This document shows, piece after piece, positions 1-6,178 of a DNA stretch of 9,474 nucleotides; within the stretch, counting starts at the first letter, position 1; every line of letters starts with the position of its first letter. Below the pieces are notes generated by a model. That model searched no databases. It was not told where the DNA came from and saw nothing but the letters and a program-made list of their open reading frames with translations. Source of the DNA: Candidatus Woesebacteria bacterium (GTDB lineage Bacteria > Patescibacteriota > Microgenomatia > UBA8517); assembly GCA_016181165.1 (NCBI GenBank), contig JACOZU010000038.1, forward strand, positions 1 through 9,474. The letters are read 5' to 3'. The translations under genes and the position numbers were made by a program.

Positions 1-422
1 AGGTTGCTAAACAACTTTTGGAACAAATCTCCACACTTCTCGGCATGGAGTATTCTCTCGGCCCGATTGAACCCTATGGTGGAAAGTTTCTTTTTTGGAA
101 TGTTAAAAAACCATATTCCCAACTACAGAGCGCGCACGAGGCAGTTATCCAAAGACTCTCCCCTTTTGTTGACCAAGAAAAAGTCGGACTGGCTTTAAAA
201 GAAGGACTAAGAATGACTCAACAGGAAACGGAAAACCTCAAAAAATACTCTTATCCCTTGGTAAAAAAATTATTTATGCCCCATTACGCTTTGCTTTATA
301 GAGAAAGTGGTGTTGATAGCGTAGGCTCTAGACTGTATCAAGCTAGAATAACAGAAGTCCAATTTGTAGAAATCGGCGGGTATTCAAAAATAAATCAAGT
401 TTTTCTTGATTCTCAGGTTTAA
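1..422 (+). CDS. 2H phosphoesterase-like (2'-5' RNA ligase family) protein, 5' end missing
   Basis: The frame is open from the window edge (first full codon at position 3) to TAA at 420-422, so about 139 C-terminal residues are present and the true start lies outside. The visible part resembles the C-terminal half of LigT-like 2H phosphoesterases. A GGKFLFW strand is followed by a helix with regularly spaced L and H residues (SQLQSAHEAV), then a second-motif region FMPHYALL, then a final strand ITEVQFVEIGG. In the family, two H-x-T/S motifs supply the catalytic histidines for 2',3'-cyclic phosphate chemistry. Only the second can be seen here, and it reads H-Y-A, without the usual Thr/Ser. The first motif would lie upstream. 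No signal peptide or membrane segment is visible. It ends 13 bp from the convergent secF stop. The family call rests on motif memory and is moderate. Confidence 0.5.
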   Translation, partial: VAKQLLEQISTLLGMEYSLGPIEPYGGKFLFWNVKKPYSQLQSAHEAVIQRLSPFVDQEKVGLALKEGLRMTQQETENLKKYSYPLVKKLFMPHYALLYRESGVDSVGSRLYQARITEVQFVEIGGYSKINQVFLDSQV

Positions 423-435
423 ATGGAAACTTTAC

Positions 436-1209
436 TTACCTTCTTTTGATTTTATTAAGAATCTCATCCCAAGTAACCAAAAGTGGTACTGCTACAAATG
501 GTGAGGAATAAGTCCCCGAAATTGTTCCGACCAGAAGGGCGATGGCGAACCACTTAATGGAAGTTCCCCCCAGAAGAATGAGGGCCACGAGCATGAAGAT
601 TATCGTAAATGAATTGTTTAGAGAACGGACCATGGTCTGGCTAACGGCCATATTGGCCATTTCCGTCATGCTACCGCCGACCTTCTTCCGCGTTTCGCGG
701 ATTCGGTCGTAAACACCAAGAAGAGCCAGGCTATCATGAAGCATGGCGAGGACGGCCGAGACCCCAAATTTAAAGCTCTTAAACTGGAATGCCACCCAAA
801 GAAGAATTGCTGAGGCCGCAATGGCAATGGCGTAAATTGTTTTTTTGATTAAATCCGGACCGATGGAAGGGCCAACATTCTCAAATCTAACTTCCTGGGC
901 AGGCTCCCCAGTTAATGCCGTTAGCGTAGTTGAGATATTTTCTCTGTTGTCGGGACTAAGGGTGTTAGTTCTAATTAAATAAGTGTTTTCGCCGGCTTTC
1001 TGAATAGAATGAACCTCGATAGAAAGATTTTCGATTTTTTTAACAGCCTCTTCGGTCGAGAAATCTTTGCCTAGCTGATACTCAATGATGGCCCCTCCCT
1101 TAAAATCAACGCCCAGAGGAAGTCCCCATTTAAGATACGCAAAAATTCCGGCTCCAATGACCGCGGCCGAAATCAAAAAGTAAATCAGCCGATATTTCAT
1201 CCAGTTCAT
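436..1209 (-). CDS. secF: Protein translocase subunit SecF, apparently lacking TM4
   Basis: SecF partners SecD in the inner membrane and uses the proton gradient to help pull preproteins out of SecYEG. Visible features (257 aa): TM1 about 8-26, the VDFKGG motif 34-39, a periplasmic domain to about 115 ending in ENVGPSIG, TM2 about 122-141, TM3 about 148-166 with the HD pair at 158-159, DRIRE at 168-172, and TM5 and TM6 about 200-245. In normal SecF roughly 38 residues separate HD from DRIRE and hold the end of TM3, a loop and TM4. Here only 8 are present (160-167). E. coli SecF is 323 aa. The ATG at 1209 overlaps the secD stop (ATGA), and GGGAG sits about 9 nt upstream, inside secD, which suggests translational coupling. 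Identity is certain; whether this copy works is not. Confidence 0.93.
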   Translation of the reverse strand: MNWMKYRLIYFLISAAVIGAGIFAYLKWGLPLGVDFKGGAIIEYQLGKDFSTEEAVKKIENLSIEVHSIQKAGENTYLIRTNTLSPDNRENISTTLTALTGEPAQEVRFENVGPSIGPDLIKKTIYAIAIAASAILLWVAFQFKSFKFGVSAVLAMLHDSLALLGVYDRIRETRKKVGGSMTEMANMAVSQTMVRSLNNSFTIIFMLVALILLGGTSIKWFAIALLVGTISGTYSSPFVAVPLLVTWDEILNKIKRR

Positions 1210-2453
1210 GTTTTTTTCTCCCGAATGAATACCCTGAGTAGATTTCTTGACACGACAATTCCCGTAAATAAGCTGATGGCAATTCCCAGGGCAAGCGTGA
1301 TGGCAAAGCCTCTAACCGGTCCCGAAGTATGTAAGAAATCCCAATCAAAAGGGTTAGCCAAAATAAAGGCCGTCACCAATGTGGCAATATTGGCATCCCT
1401 AATTGAATCCCAGGCCCGCCCAAAAGAAACTTCCAGAGCCTCGGGAACGGGGCGCCTTCCCTTTTCTTCCTTAAACCTCTCGAATATCAAAATATTGCTG
1501 TCGACGGCCATCCCGACGGAGAGTAAAAATCCCGCAATTCCGGGAAGGGTCAGAACCACCGGTATCAGTTTATAAAGGGCCAGGGTAAGAACCCCGAAAA
1601 TGATAAGTCCGACTGCGGAAACAATCCCCAGTCTTCCGTAAGACAAAGTCATGAAGGCAAGAACCATCAGCAGTCCTACAAGACCGGCTTTAACGCTCCG
1701 GCTGACCGATTCGGTCCCGAGGGTTGCCTGGACAACCCTCTCTTCAACAAGAGCTATCGGCAAAGGAAGAGCGCCTGCATTAAGCTGAATCACCAACTTC
1801 TTTGCCTCTTCAATCGTAAAGTCGCCAGAAATAACGGCGTTTCCACCGGATATTTTTTCTTGAACTACTGGGAGAGAAACGATTTCCTTATCAAGAAGAA
1901 TGGCAACTTTCCTACCTATATTTCTCTCAGTAATTTCTTCGAATTTTTTGGCCCCTTCCGGGGTAAACTTTAGGGCAACCATCGGCTTTCCGGTTGTTTG
2001 ATCAAAATCCAGAGAGGCTCTTTCCAAGTCCGCACCGGTAAGGGTGGTAGGAACTAAATTTCCCGAAGGACTTGCCTCCTGAGGCACTTCAGCAAAAACA
2101 AGTTGGGCGGTTGCCCCTATCAGTTCCGCGGCCTCTTGGGTATTCTGAATTCCGGGTAGCTCGACGATTATCCTTTCTTTTTCCCCGAATGATGAAGTTT
2201 GAACAACCGGCTCGGAAATCCCGAATAAGTTAACCCTTCTTTCTACAACTTCTTTTAGGGAAGCGACGGCGTCTTTTGTCTTCTCAGGAGAAATCTTTAA
2301 CGTATCGGCTTCGAAAACCAGGTGGGCCCCACCCGCAAGGTCAAGCCCTAACTTTAAATCAAGATTGGGCCGGGTGGGCAAACTAATAAAAAGGGCAGCA
2401 ATAAAAAGGATGAGAATTCCAATTAATTTTTTGGCAGGAGAGGATAGATGCAT
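1206..2453 (-). CDS. secD: Protein translocase subunit SecD
   Basis: SecD is the larger half of the SecDF export motor, with a big extracytoplasmic head and a six-helix membrane domain. Visible features (415 aa): TM1 about 9-26, LGLDLAGG at 35-42, a head domain about 50-235 with VELPGI at 97-102, the linker VEERVVQATLG, then TM2-TM6 from about 255 to 408. The TM4 signature LTLPGIAG...VGMAVDSN has the functionally important Asp at 318, followed by ILIFERFKEE. RDANIATL and RGFAIT near the C-terminus are also typical. It is much shorter than E. coli SecD (615 aa) because the head is reduced, which is common in small-genome lineages. The membrane domain looks complete, unlike its SecF partner. 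The ATG start lies 6 bp after the stop of the wHTH-nucleotidyltransferase gene. A GAGGAGG run about 20 nt upstream is too distant to be a clear ribosome site. Confidence 0.97.
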   Translation of the reverse strand: MHLSSPAKKLIGILILFIAALFISLPTRPNLDLKLGLDLAGGAHLVFEADTLKISPEKTKDAVASLKEVVERRVNLFGISEPVVQTSSFGEKERIIVELPGIQNTQEAAELIGATAQLVFAEVPQEASPSGNLVPTTLTGADLERASLDFDQTTGKPMVALKFTPEGAKKFEEITERNIGRKVAILLDKEIVSLPVVQEKISGGNAVISGDFTIEEAKKLVIQLNAGALPLPIALVEERVVQATLGTESVSRSVKAGLVGLLMVLAFMTLSYGRLGIVSAVGLIIFGVLTLALYKLIPVVLTLPGIAGFLLSVGMAVDSNILIFERFKEEKGRRPVPEALEVSFGRAWDSIRDANIATLVTAFILANPFDWDFLHTSGPVRGFAITLALGIAISLFTGIVVSRNLLRVFIREKKT

Positions 2454-2459
2454 GGGAAG

Positions 2460-3044
2460 TTAGCCAACGAGTTCCTCCTCGTCGCCAATGATCATCGTTC
2501 GGCTTCCCGATAATATGGAAAGGAGGAAGGGGTCTCTTCTTTTCTTTCTAAAGTCAAACTCGTCTCGGCTCATGACGGTGTAGTTAATTTCGCGATTTTT
2601 CTTGCTTTCCTCCATTCTGATGAGAGAGGCCAGCTCCGGTAAAACCACGTCCCCGACAACAAGAATGTCAACGTCCTCTTCTTTTTTCCTCGGCTTACCC
2701 CGGGCAAATCTTCCCGAAAACATGATAAAACCGACTTTACCGATTTTATTCCTACTCTCGATAAGGCTCCTGCCTACCCCTGTAGTTTTGGAAATTACTG
2801 AAAGAAGGTCGCCTAAATGCGGGTAGTCGTTTCGCAAGAAATAATAGACTCGATTGCCACGGGGCTCTTTTTTTAGAATGCCCACACTCTCCAGCTTCCC
2901 GAGTTCGCGTCTGACCGCATTAATCTCTTCTTTTATCTCCCGAACGATTCCTCTAACGTGATACATTTCTCCTAAATTTGAATAGAAAAGTTCCAATATT
3001 TTAATCCTGACCTTCGAAGTAATAATGTCGGATAGCTCAGCCAT
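2460..3044 (-). CDS. Winged-helix DNA-binding protein fused to a nucleotidyltransferase-like domain
   Basis: A 194-aa two-domain protein. Residues about 5-72 form a winged helix: an IITSKVRIKILELF helix, a recognition-helix region around 30-55, and a wing ending NRVYYFLRND. Residues about 95-190 resemble a minimal nucleotidyltransferase (NTP_transf_2/MNT) fold. It has the strand VGFIMF, then GRFARG at 111-116, then the DVD metal-binding pair at 124-126 followed by ILVVGD, and a later strand INYTVMSRDEF. In active members the first motif is G-S-x-A-R-G; here the Ser position is Arg112, so catalysis is doubtful. A DNA-binding, possibly self-regulating role is inferred from the fusion. It sits 23 bp after the DUF3048 gene and 6 bp before secD. 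The ATG has only a weak AAGAAAG upstream. Domain calls are good; target and substrate are unknown. Confidence 0.75.
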   Translation of the reverse strand: MAELSDIITSKVRIKILELFYSNLGEMYHVRGIVREIKEEINAVRRELGKLESVGILKKEPRGNRVYYFLRNDYPHLGDLLSVISKTTGVGRSLIESRNKIGKVGFIMFSGRFARGKPRKKEEDVDILVVGDVVLPELASLIRMEESKKNREINYTVMSRDEFDFRKKRRDPFLLSILSGSRTMIIGDEEELVG

Positions 3045-3067
3045 CTTTCTTGGGGGGCAGGGGAAAA

Positions 3068-4273
3068 CTAATAACTGACTTTATTTCCGGCAGGGACGAC
3101 TTCAATCCAGATAATCCCTCTGACAAAAGATATTTCGCGCCCGCCTTCGTCCAGAAACTTGGTCCGCTCTAGCCTTGAGTCCTTCTCCCAAGTTCCTTCG
3201 ATCGCGCTTCCATTCTGAAAAACCAAAGCCTTACCGGATCCTACTGTTGTATAGAACATATGTCCATTTCTGTCAACTGGTCCCCTCTCTTTGGCAAAAA
3301 GAATGACCACATTTTTCGCAAAAAGTGGCTGTTTGACCTCCAGGTCAATTTGCTCGACTCCGGCGTTAAATCTCAAATATCGGTTATTGGCGGCGTCATA
3401 TTTCCAGACGACGTCATAATCGCTCTTATTGTCCCAAAACCCGAAGGAGATGTCGGTGGCGCCTTGCCCCTGGGGCTTATCGTCTATAAATTTCCAGGAA
3501 ACAAAATTTTTGTCCCAAGCTGTGCCCTTTTTGTCCTTTGCCCCCAGACCTCTTTTTTCTGCTTCTTCATAGGCCGCATCGAGCGAAGCCATCATGGTGT
3601 GTTCCGTGGCCACCGGGTGCTCCAGCCTCTCGTAGTTTCGCCAAAAAACCGGGAACCCGGAATCATAAGTGGTGTCAAAGTCGTTTCCGCGAGGTGTCCG
3701 CCAACCCATCTGCTCAAGTATTTCCAGCGCCCTGACTTCTCTGGTCGTATCCCCGCTCCCTGAGAAGTCGTTGGCCCCGCCGACATGCATGAATATCGGT
3801 TTATCTCCATATTCGGCCGCATAATCAATAAAGTAAATTCGGGCGCTTCTGACCGGTGCGATCGTAACTTCCTCCGCCGCCGTATTGCAGTAATAAACGG
3901 CTAAAAATCTGGTAATCCCCCCTTCGGCCACTATTTCATAGACAACGTCCGCTTTTGAAAGTCCCGAGGACGGGCGGGAATCGGCGTGGTTTTCGATCAT
4001 GGCCGTTAGGGGACGCCTGGCCTCCCAAATCTCTCTCTCGGCTTTGGTAAACATGCCTCCGTTTAGCGGACAATCCTCGGTTTTGGGCAAATCAAGATTG
4101 ATTCGGGGGCGCCCCGTTTTAATGTCAAAGGAGGTAATCTCCTCTTTCTTAACAAATGAAAAAATTGCCAGCGAAACACCCGATGACAAAAGATAAAGAC
4201 CCAGGAAGGAAAGAGCAATGGTGGCGCTCTTTGACGAAAGAAAAACTTTCGCTTTTGAAAAAAAATTATCCAT
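3068..4273 (-). CDS. DUF3048 (YerB-like) domain protein, membrane anchored
   Basis: A 401-aa protein with one N-terminal membrane helix (about 18-41) followed by a long extracytoplasmic part. The signature of DUF3048 is clear: RPLTAMIENH at 87-96, RPSSGLSKADVVYEIVAEGG at 100-119, TRFLAVYY at 121-128, then PVRSARIYFID at 140-150 and HVGGAND at 163-169. A second, C-terminal conserved half runs about 265-395, with aromatic-rich strands and a final WIEVVP. The family includes B. subtilis YerB, a membrane-anchored protein of unclear function. There is no lipobox here; the anchor looks uncleaved. The start codon lies 3 bp after the DUF4446 stop, with AAAGG about 9 nt upstream, so the pair is probably co-transcribed. 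The family call is firm; the function is not known. Confidence 0.9.
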   Translation of the reverse strand: MDNFFSKAKVFLSSKSATIALSFLGLYLLSSGVSLAIFSFVKKEEITSFDIKTGRPRINLDLPKTEDCPLNGGMFTKAEREIWEARRPLTAMIENHADSRPSSGLSKADVVYEIVAEGGITRFLAVYYCNTAAEEVTIAPVRSARIYFIDYAAEYGDKPIFMHVGGANDFSGSGDTTREVRALEILEQMGWRTPRGNDFDTTYDSGFPVFWRNYERLEHPVATEHTMMASLDAAYEEAEKRGLGAKDKKGTAWDKNFVSWKFIDDKPQGQGATDISFGFWDNKSDYDVVWKYDAANNRYLRFNAGVEQIDLEVKQPLFAKNVVILFAKERGPVDRNGHMFYTTVGSGKALVFQNGSAIEGTWEKDSRLERTKFLDEGGREISFVRGIIWIEVVPAGNKVSY

Positions 4274-4276
4274 TAT

Positions 4277-4750
4277 TTAGCCTTTTTGAGCTTTGGCCAG
4301 GGCTTTTACTTCCTCTTCCGAAAGCTCAAACTCGCTTTTGCCGTTCTTGATTACCTTAGCATAAATTCTGGTTCTTTCTCTAGTATGAAGGCCGGTGATG
4401 ACTATCCCCGTGTCGCGGCCGTCCAAAAGAGCCAGAGAAAAACTATGGTCCCCGCCTATTTCTTTAAAGGGATTAAAACGCACCAGCCCCACTTTTTGGA
4501 CATGGCCGAATCCCTCTTCGACAAGAATCGCTACCTGCCGATTAAGCTTTTCGATTCCTTGGGCATTTTTTGCCTGCCGAGTGAGGATGCCCTCAAGTAC
4601 TTTTTTAAGCTCTCCCCCCTCCGTCCCCTTAATTAGGCGGCGGAAAAAGTTCGCAAACAGAAAAAACGCAATCGTGAGAACCCCGAGCCAGATACCGAAA
4701 ACCCAAGGTAATAAAGTTTGTATGCTCATCTGGCTCTTGAACTCAAACAT
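4277..4750 (-). CDS. DUF4446 family membrane protein
   Basis: A 157-aa protein with a membrane helix at about 11-34, a charged helical stretch at about 42-80 (possibly coiled coil) and a conserved C-terminal domain: HVQKVGLVRFNPFKEIGGDHSFSL at 83-106 read as motif, then ALLDGRDTGIVI and RTRIYAKVIKNGKSEFELSEEE. These are the hallmarks of DUF4446, a family seen near cell-envelope and chromosome-partition genes in Firmicutes and in Patescibacteria; its function is unknown. The frame extends to a TTG at 4777, but I place the start at the ATG at 4750 because GGGAAG lies 7-8 nt upstream. The ATG at 4729 is a reasonable alternative and would put the membrane helix closer to the N-terminus. It heads the leftward run towards secF. 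Confidence 0.87.
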   Translation of the reverse strand: MFEFKSQMSIQTLLPWVFGIWLGVLTIAFFLFANFFRRLIKGTEGGELKKVLEGILTRQAKNAQGIEKLNRQVAILVEEGFGHVQKVGLVRFNPFKEIGGDHSFSLALLDGRDTGIVITGLHTRERTRIYAKVIKNGKSEFELSEEEVKALAKAQKG

Positions 4751-4768
4751 TTTTGCATCTTCCCAAAC

Positions 4769-4797
4769 TTGTGTCAAGGCAATCTTGGTGGCAAAAT
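4769..4797 (+). promoter_or_regulatory. Possible promoter for the basic tail-anchored protein gene
   Basis: TTGTGT at 4769-4774 and CAAAAT at 4792-4797 are 17 bp apart. Transcription would begin at about 4803-4805, only 2-4 nt before the ATG at 4807. No ribosome site precedes that ATG, which fits a nearly leaderless message. A perfect TTGACA also reads leftwards at 4772-4777, in the same intergenic stretch. Both boxes assigned here are imperfect, so this is tentative. Confidence 0.3.
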
Positions 4798-4806
4798 ACT
4801 TGGTAG

Positions 4807-5088
4807 ATGGGTAAAAGAAGGACCAAAGCCGAAAAGAAGAATCCTCACCGCGCCTTTTTATATTCTTGGCAAGGTCAGCCTGAAAAAGGACCAGTTAGGC
4901 ACGATGTCAAGGGGCAATTTAAAAATGAGCCAAAAGTGGCTTCTAGGACTTCCTCTAAGGTTAAAAATGCCGATAATTGGGCGAAAGTGGGCACTTTAGC
5001 TTCAATTAAGCGCGATATGGCCAAAAGCCTCATTTTGGCCAGCCTCATCTTGGCCGCCGAGGTGGTGGTATACTTAGCTTGGTTTTGA
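4807..5088 (+). CDS. Hypothetical basic protein with a single C-terminal membrane helix
   Basis: A 93-aa protein of no family I recognise. The N-terminus is strongly basic (GKRRTKAEKK, residues 2-11), the middle (12-70) is polar and rich in Lys, Arg, Ser and Gly and probably disordered, and residues about 73-92 form one hydrophobic helix ending at the C-terminus (LILASLILAAEVVVYLAWF). This is the layout of a tail-anchored protein with a positively charged cytoplasmic part. I considered SecE, which is also a small single-helix protein and would suit the secDF context, but I do not see its conserved amphipathic helix and Trp-Pro region. It diverges from the DUF4446 operon and is followed 32 bp later by the DUF5679 gene, with which it probably shares a transcript. 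Coding is supported by the organised composition and membrane helix. Confidence 0.65.
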   Translation: MGKRRTKAEKKNPHRAFLYSWQGQPEKGPVRHDVKGQFKNEPKVASRTSSKVKNADNWAKVGTLASIKRDMAKSLILASLILAAEVVVYLAWF

Positions 5089-5120
5089 AATCACTGTCCC
5101 GGAAAGGGGGTGAAGTCATC

Positions 5121-5255
5121 ATGATGTACTGCGTCAAGTGTCGCACCAAAAGAGAAGGAAAGAATGCTCAATCCGTGACCATGAAGAACGGTAAGAAAGC
5201 AACCAAGGCTGTTTGTGAAGTCTGCGGCACAACCATGTTCAGAATTGGAGGTTAA
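5121..5255 (+). CDS. DUF5679 small zinc-ribbon protein
   Basis: A 44-residue protein with two CxxC knuckles (C4/C7 and C32/C35) around a basic hairpin containing VTMKNGKKATK, ending CGTTMFRIGG. This closely matches the DUF5679 family, small proteins common in Patescibacteria and Chloroflexi. The four cysteines should bind one zinc ion. The function is unknown; the size and basic charge suggest an RNA, ribosome or DNA contact, which is inference. The start is well supported: a strong AGGGGGTGA ribosome site at 5105-5113 lies 7-8 nt before the ATG at 5121. A second ATG follows at once (5124), so either may be used. It lies 32 bp after the tail-anchored protein gene. Confidence 0.88.
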   Translation: MMYCVKCRTKREGKNAQSVTMKNGKKATKAVCEVCGTTMFRIGG

Positions 5256-5273
5256 CCTTCTTTGAACATCAAT

Positions 5274-5309
5274 CCAAAGGGATCCTGAAAGATCGGGGTT
5301 CCCTTTTGG
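5274..5309. terminator. Possible bidirectional terminator hairpin between DUF5679 and dtd
   Basis: CCAAAGGGA at 5274-5282 pairs with TCCCTTTTGG at 5300-5309, with one extra T bulged and a 17-nt loop. It lies between two convergent stop codons (5255 and 5322). Neither side has a strong T run, so it may act poorly or only help fold the 3' ends. Confidence 0.45.
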
Positions 5310-5321
5310 TTAAGTAATCAG

Positions 5322-5756
5322 TCATTCCAGTAAAATTGTTACCGGTCCATCAAGGAGCGCCTCAATTTCCATATAATCCCCAAAGCTGCCTGTTGCAACT
5401 TTTACTCCATTTTCTTTGAGTTTGGAAACAAAACGCTCGTATATTTTCTTTGCTAAATCGGGTTTTCCTGCATGGATGAACGATGGTCTATTGCCGCCAG
5501 AGGTGTCCGCATAAAGGGTGAACTGAGACACTACTAAAATTTCCGCATTCACATCCTTAACCGATAAATTCATTTTATTTTCGTTATCCCCCATAACCCG
5601 AAGTTTTGAAAGTTTCTCGGCTAAAATTTCAGCACTTTTTTCCGTATCTTCCTTTTTTATCCCCAGCAAAACAAAAAGCCCATTATCTATTTTTCCAACC
5701 GTAATCCCTCCCGCCTTAACCGAGGCATTTTTTACCCTTTGTATGACTAAACGCAT
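5322..5756 (-). CDS. dtd: D-aminoacyl-tRNA deacylase
   Basis: Dtd frees tRNAs wrongly charged with D-amino acids or glycine and so protects translation in the cytoplasm. At 144 aa it has the usual length. Seen in the sequence: MRLVIQRV at the N-terminus, GLFVLLGI at 26-33, the SQFTLYAD block at 77-84 followed by GNRPSF (88-93), and TGSFGDYME then DGPVT at 136-140, which carries the cross-subunit Gly-cisPro motif used for chiral selection. The usual NDGPVT reads LDGPVT, with Leu135 in place of Asn, while Gly137 and Pro138 are kept. The ATG at 5756 has no clear ribosome site. A TAAAAT at 5767-5772 (reading leftwards) would give a very short leader, though I see no good -35 box. It diverges from rnpB. 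Confidence 0.96.
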   Translation of the reverse strand: MRLVIQRVKNASVKAGGITVGKIDNGLFVLLGIKKEDTEKSAEILAEKLSKLRVMGDNENKMNLSVKDVNAEILVVSQFTLYADTSGGNRPSFIHAGKPDLAKKIYERFVSKLKENGVKVATGSFGDYMEIEALLDGPVTILLE

Positions 5757-5792
5757 AATCTAGCCCATTTTAACAAAAATTAGTTCTTGAAG

Positions 5793-5821
5793 TTGAAAAA
5801 AGGGTTATTTTTTGATATACT
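5793..5821 (+). promoter_or_regulatory. rnpB promoter
   Basis: TTGAAA at 5793-5798 and TATACT at 5816-5821 are separated by exactly 17 bp. The expected start, about 7 nt after the -10 box, falls at 5828-5829, where the P1 stem of the RNase P RNA begins. The match between promoter spacing and RNA 5' end supports both calls. It is the best vegetative-type promoter in the window. Confidence 0.8.
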
Positions 5822-5828
5822 GCTCTCG

Positions 5829-6133
5829 TTCTGGAGGAAGGATGATCGCTCCGATTTCTCCGATTTAATCGGAGTTTAATCGGAGAGGAAAGTCCAGGCA
5901 GCCGAAAGCAGGGTGTCCGCCGCAAGGTGGAGCGGGTAACCGCCAGTCAGAGCCACAGAAACTATGTCGGCTCCGATTACTTAAGATGTATCGGAGTACG
6001 AGTGAAAAGGGGCAATCCTCCCCGCTGCAACCTCCGATTGGAGCGCTATCAGGTAGCTTTCCCGAGCTCCTAGGTTTGAGGGCTTAGATAGATGATCGTC
6101 TAGAAACAGAACCTGGCTTATTAGCCTCCAGAA
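5829..6133 (+). ncRNA. rnpB: RNase P RNA (class A-like)
   Basis: This is the catalytic RNA that removes 5' leaders from pre-tRNAs. The ends pair as P1: TTCTGGAGG at 5829-5837 with CCTCCAGAA at 6125-6133. P2 pairs 5841-5847 with 6094-6100 (one G-U). The universal GAGGAAAGTCC block is at 5885-5895, and its CCAGG (P4 5' strand) pairs with CCTGG in AGAACCTGGCTTA near 6108-6120. AGGGTG and GGGTAACCGCC follow CR-I, and GAGCCACAGAAA lies near 5950-5961. A GGT at 6052-6054, in a P15-loop-like context (CAGGTAGC), would bind the tRNA CCA end. At about 305 nt it is compact for a class A RNA. The stem arms are unusual in reusing one heptamer (see the repeat entry). It has its own promoter and terminator. 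Confidence 0.95.
5849..5885 (+). repeat. Nested inverted repeat forming the P3 arm of RNase P RNA
   Basis: CTCCGAT occurs at 5849-5855 and 5858-5864, and its complement ATCGGAG at 5868-5874 and 5879-5885. Nested pairing gives a two-segment hairpin with a 3-nt loop (5865-5867) and a small internal loop. The same heptamer returns at 5971-5977 and 5990-5996 (another hairpin) and at 6032-6038. The outer right arm ends in the first G of the conserved GAGGAAAGTCC block. Confidence 0.85.
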
Positions 6134-6142
6134 TATGAAGAT

Positions 6143-6178
6143 AGTCCCTCCGAAAGGAGGGACTTCTTCTTTTTTATT
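6143..6178 (+). terminator. Intrinsic terminator of rnpB, overlapping the AI-2E transporter stop
   Basis: A perfect 9-bp stem (6143-6151 with 6156-6164) is closed by a GAAA tetraloop and followed by the T-rich tract TTCTTCTTTTTTATT. It begins 9 nt after the RNase P RNA ends. The stop codon of the convergent AI-2E gene (6174-6176) lies inside the T tract. Read leftwards, the same stem starts about 9 nt past that stop, so it may serve both genes. Confidence 0.88.

Noticed and set aside
3260..3763. Long plus-strand open frame opposite the DUF3048 gene
   Set aside because: It is a shadow of a well-conserved DUF3048 coding frame with no protein signature of its own.
4751..4777. TTG start for DUF4446 nine codons upstream, and a perfect leftward TTGACA at 4772-4777 as its -35 box
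   Set aside because: GGGAAG favours the ATG at 4750. With a 17-bp spacer the -10 box would be AAAAAT on top of that ATG, which is a weak match; it would require the start at 4729.
4807..5088. SecE identity for the small membrane protein
   Set aside because: The size and single helix fit, but the conserved SecE amphipathic helix and its Trp-Pro region are not visible and the N-terminal part is different.
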